Source: Glandiceps talaboti (taxonomy: Eukaryota; Hemichordata; Enteropneusta; Spengelidae). Taken from it: a stretch of DNA of 64,000 nucleotides. A program made the translations under genes and the position numbers. The stretch spans positions 6,006,861 through 6,070,860 of the forward strand of contig NC_135564.1 in NCBI RefSeq assembly GCF_964340395.1. The letters are read 5' to 3'. The notes under the pieces were generated by a model. The model did no database searches, was not told the DNA's origin, and saw only the letters and a list, made by a program, of their open reading frames with translations. Positions 59,961-64,000 of the stretch are shown piece after piece (position 1 is the first letter of the stretch; the number at the start of each line of letters is the position of its first letter).

Positions 59961-62900
59961 TTAACCCTAGAGTTTTATAGATTTATACCAACTTTTGTTC
60001 ACTTTAAGAATTTTTCATTGACTTTTAAAATTTGGCCTGAATACATTTTATAAGGAAGAAAGCAATGGATTTAAAGTTCAAATGTCGGCCTGCATAAATG
60101 CAGTTGGCTATTGACTTGTGGGTTAATTGTTTACATAAAACTTGCACAAATTCAAAATTACTCTACTAGTATTTCACCATGTGAACAGGTTTGACAATAG
60201 AGCAGGGCGCACAAGCAAAGACCATGTGACTTTATTGTTTGACAGTAGTGCAGGGCACACATGCAAAGACCATGTGACTACTCAGATGTGTCCTCAGTGA
60301 ACAAGGCTTTAGGCCAACTCCACAGAAGTCAGTATTTGATACCATTGGTAGTTTTGATTTACTATAGATAAAGCATCATGTGTTGTGAATTCAAAACAAA
60401 ATCAGTTTGTTTACTTTTCCTTGGTTCAAAGTTTGTAGTAGTCCAGGGTATATATAGACTGCTTACCTAAACACTGTGTCTTGCTAACCAAATTTATGAG
60501 ATGTTAGTGAAGTCTATATTACACCAATGGAAATCAATGGAAAATTGTTGCTGAACCAGTTCGTGGCTAAATTTGATTACCAGGGTGGAAGTTAAATTCA
60601 TGCCATGAGTCCTACCCTGTGTTGATAGAGGATTGGAACTTGAAAGATATCAAGAAAAAAAGAAAGAAATGTATGTAGTCATTGATATCTTGACTGTGAG
60701 TTAAGAGACATACATGTATACATGTGGATGGCAGTGGGATAGAAGTGACATACATTGTACATACATGTATGTATACAGGTGGGTGACTGTGGGACAGATA
60801 CATACATGTCATGTGCCAAATACTGTTCCATGTCTTGCTGCGAGAGGTCATTTTTCTGGTAATAACAGTGGGCTCTTACACCAGAAAAATGTACCTCATC
60901 ACCTGCAACTATGAATTGATTATTGATGAATGCCTGAAAATACTGTGTTTCATTCAAAATAAAAATTAAAATCACTCCTGCGTTAAACTTGCAAGCTGGG
61001 TATCTGTAGATTTCTGATCATGCTGATGACTGTAATGTGGTTGTTTACATCTCAGCCTTAACTTGATCATCCTAATCAGGGTGTGCTTAAATTAATGTTT
61101 ACTCTTTGTATACTATATCATTCACAGATAGGTTCAAATGGATATCCTTCAGCTCGAAAATGAGTGTCCTTGTATTGTGTATAGTATTTCTAAACTTACA
61201 GGAATGTATACAAGATACTTTTTTGTTCTACATGTGGTTAAGCACAAGTGGCACTTTTAGTGGCGGTTAAATTTTGATATTTTTACAAAATTTAGAAATT
61301 CATGTTTACAATCACATGATGAGCAGTGTTGATCGTCTCCTTAGTTTTGCCGTTCTGTGGTTGAATTTTTTCCTGTGACACTACACATAAAATTCAAAAA
61401 CTTGTTACAATGTGTATGATAATGACATTTTGTGCAGTTTACACTAAATTTGTCATTCAAAATGATGGTTATACATGTAGCTGGATTTCTGGTTGTCTGC
61501 GAGGTTCGTTGCCATGGGGAATGACAGTGACCAAGTGATACAACAACCAATAATACATGTATGACTGTTGGTGAAAAAAACCCATATACATGTAGCAGCA
61601 GGGCTCTCAACCAATCAAAATGTGAGATTAGTGACAGGTGACATAAAAACTTGTGTACAGGTGGATTCCCCATTTTGATGAATTACTTTACTATGTAAAA
61701 CACCTTTTGTAAGATTTTATTGCCGCAAGGAGAATACAGAAATAATGTAATAATGTTATCATCTATCTTAGAACCAAGAAAACAATCAACTGCTGCACAT
61801 GTTTATTGATCAATGATTTGTCTGAGCGTCTGGGAGTGATACATCACTTGGTGTGATCCCAGTGCTGTCTTGTACATGTACATGTAGTACTGTGTAATGG
61901 ATTGTGTGATTTATGTAGCCAAATTAACAAGGGAATATGGGACAATTTGTTTGCGGCATTCAATGGTACAAAATTTATTATCGGGTAAGTTGATTGTTGA
62001 CAGCTTAATTTGAACAACAACGGAAACAGTATCCTTTCTTAATTGAAGGGTACTACCACAGCATTGCTGGGTTGGCTATCACTTTTGCTGGAATGTTAAT
62101 GTTTTTGGCAGTTGGGATTTTTTGCTATGATCAGTGTCAACATGTTAGGGCAACCATGTTTATTTCTGTGTTTCTCCTGGCCCAATCAAAGTTATTTAAC
62201 AAAATAATAGTAAAAAGTCACACCCTCTATGGTGTGGTTAGGAAAAATTATAATATTATTGCTGGTAAGATGACAACACTACCAGTTTGTATGTGGGTAA
62301 GGATTTCCATAATTTATCGCTGAAATTTTGACCTCTGCTAAAACAAATGGTTCTTATTTCTGACTTAACTGTCATTTCTATGGCAACCCAGACTGGTAAA
62401 AGTATGATTATGTAATGAATGCATCACCAACATGAACTCACAGTTCTTCTTTTTTTGACCACCTGACCCATCTTTTTTTTATAAGATAAAATGAGAAACA
62501 TAAAAAAGAAATATTGTTGCCCTTTCAGCTATAAAACATTGAATGAACATTACAGCAAACTAGGAACAACATGCAGTGGAGTGTTCCAACTCTACAAATG
62601 TAACTGACGAGATGTTTTGTAGATTAAGCTATAAAGCATAGGATGGCAACCACTGCAATGTGGAACAAATCTATCAATGGTTGAGTTGTATTTGTCAACA
62701 CTTGGTGAATGTCAGAGAATTAAAGTTTGGAATTCAGTTGAGATTGATTCCACATGGTATATTATCAAGCAGACAGGAGGGGTGGGGTGATGACATTTGA
62801 AACATGTCAACTTCCAAATCATATTCCTATATATACCGGGGTAATAGTCATTTATAAACTAGGTGTTCTTTCCATGGTCTGAGAATCCTGGTATCAGAGT

Positions 62901-64000
62901 GAGGGAAAAGTCTAGTCAAAGTTATTCCTATGTTTCTCATGTTGTGTCATTGTATTTGTTGGGAACCAAAATATTTTTCTTTGAAAGAAAACTCTTGATC
63001 AGGCCTAAAGAAACAAATTGTTTGGTTCCGGTTACCCGACCGCCATATAGTTTTTCACTGTCGACCGTAAACTTTGTTTTACGTATTCAAGAAAATAATA
63101 ATAAAATCATGAAAATTGTAAAGTCTCGCAAGAAATAGTGGATGCGGAAACTGACATAAACTTAAAAAGACAACATAAAACTGTTCTTCCAATCTGTAAT
63201 GGCTGTGCATCTCGATGGGAAGAAAACAATAACTCCATATGGACAACAATGGAAAACATAACTACCTGAATTAGACACTCACATATAAAAAAAATATATC
63301 ATTATAAAAAAATTAAAATAAAAAATAAATCTACCTACAAAAATGTACCCTACCTATTCTAAAGTTGAGTGTAATTGGAACCACAGAATTTTTTTTGTTG
63401 GGCTTTCTAATAATACAGGAACACTTTGTAGAATTGTTGTGACCTTTGTGAGATTCTTAAGATTATATTGAAAACAATGTGTATAAAAGATGACGTGATT
63501 GCTGATTGCTTGACTGAATTTATCACTGCATGAGAAACTATATTTATTACAAGGAATTTGTTTCATGTAAATCCATTTTATTGTTACATACTATTGTATT
63601 AAATAAATAAATAATTTCTTACAGCAGAGAAAAAGGTATAATGGTGATATTTAAAATTTATTTCATAGATTTGTCAAAATTTGTGCATTTAATTCTTCTC
63701 CATGGACAGGGTTTGGAATAATCAACAGCTTGTCATGGACAGTACTTTTAACCTCGGTCAGGTATAATTTTATAAATAGGTGGAATTGCATGGCATATTA
63801 ATTTCAGGATATTTTCCTTTCTTTGTGGATAACAAAATGCAATGTATTAATTATAAACCATACAAATGATAAATTTAATCTGGGATTGGTATTTTTGAGT
63901 GACACAGACTCCATCTTGTCTGATGGATAATTCAGTTTTATATTATAATTCAAAAGATGGAATTTAACATACACGGTTTAGATAGGTGTGTTGTAGGACT

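Larger units (their letters stand above)
57385..64000. other. Presumed long first intron; repeats only
   Basis: No supported exon on either strand. Holds a degenerate GGAAAATTGTAGATTACAAC repeat (58440-58640), family E copy 2, a 54-bp array (59372-59960) and a duplicated 54-bp block (60185-60290, TTTGACARTAG.GCAGGGC..CATGTGACT). A hydrophobic frame at 62072-62323 and another at 62863-63138 lack splice and homology support. Confidence 0.5.

Noticed and set aside
62072-62323. Possible two-helix membrane exon in the right-hand intron
   Set aside because: The first helix looks plausible, but the rest is degenerate, junctions are weak and no similarity is recognised.

Overview
The window is nuclear DNA from an invertebrate animal. 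Every recognisable gene has GT-AG introns and encodes a typical metazoan protein, and the AT-rich spacers are full of foldback (MITE-like) elements, tRNA-derived SINE pieces, microsatellites and minisatellites. The gene set (NOG1, HP1, a SKAP-type adaptor, SMUG1, IQCB1/nephrocystin-5, COX14) suggests an invertebrate deuterostome such as a hemichordate or cephalochordate, but I cannot fix the species. Nothing bacterial or viral was seen, and there is no CRISPR array.

Layout. 1-1831 is a 27-bp minisatellite. 1832-6882 is repeat-bearing spacer. 6883-15898 (minus) is a complete 14-exon NOG1/GTPBP4 gene (630 aa by my splice model). 15899-16480 looks like a shared promoter. 20824-24297 (plus) is a complete 4-exon HP1/CBX gene (191 aa). 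24298-29160 is spacer. 29161-35169 (minus) is a 7-exon SKAP-like adaptor (419 aa). A divergent start region leads to a small intronless-CDS protein made of one TAZ zinc-finger domain (36824-37156, plus). 40347-42006 (plus) is a 2-exon SMUG1 DNA glycosylase (420 aa). 44429-53309 (minus) is a 12-exon IQCB1 gene (588 aa). 54094-54321 (plus) is a COX14-like mitochondrial assembly factor (75 aa). 57309-57384 (plus) is probably the first coding exon of an unidentified gene whose intron fills the rest of the window. All splice models close in frame without a frameshift or internal stop.

The genes form three divergent pairs (NOG1/HP1, SKAP/TAZ, IQCB1/COX14), which suggests shared bidirectional promoters. 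They are unrelated housekeeping and signalling genes (ribosome biogenesis, heterochromatin, adhesion signalling, base-excision repair, cilium, cytochrome oxidase assembly), so this is ordinary compact gene neighbourhood rather than a pathway cluster.

The most unusual structure is a recurrent pattern. Tandem duplications repeatedly sit across exon-intron junctions and copy the end of an exon together with its splice site into the intron. HP1 exon 1 has about nine decayed copies of its 3' end, each with a donor-like site; the HP1 acceptor and start codon are copied four times; NOG1 exons 8, 11 and 13 and IQCB1 exons 6 and 11 show the same pattern. This looks like a locus-wide mutational habit that could create cryptic splice sites, and it is the observation I would follow up first.
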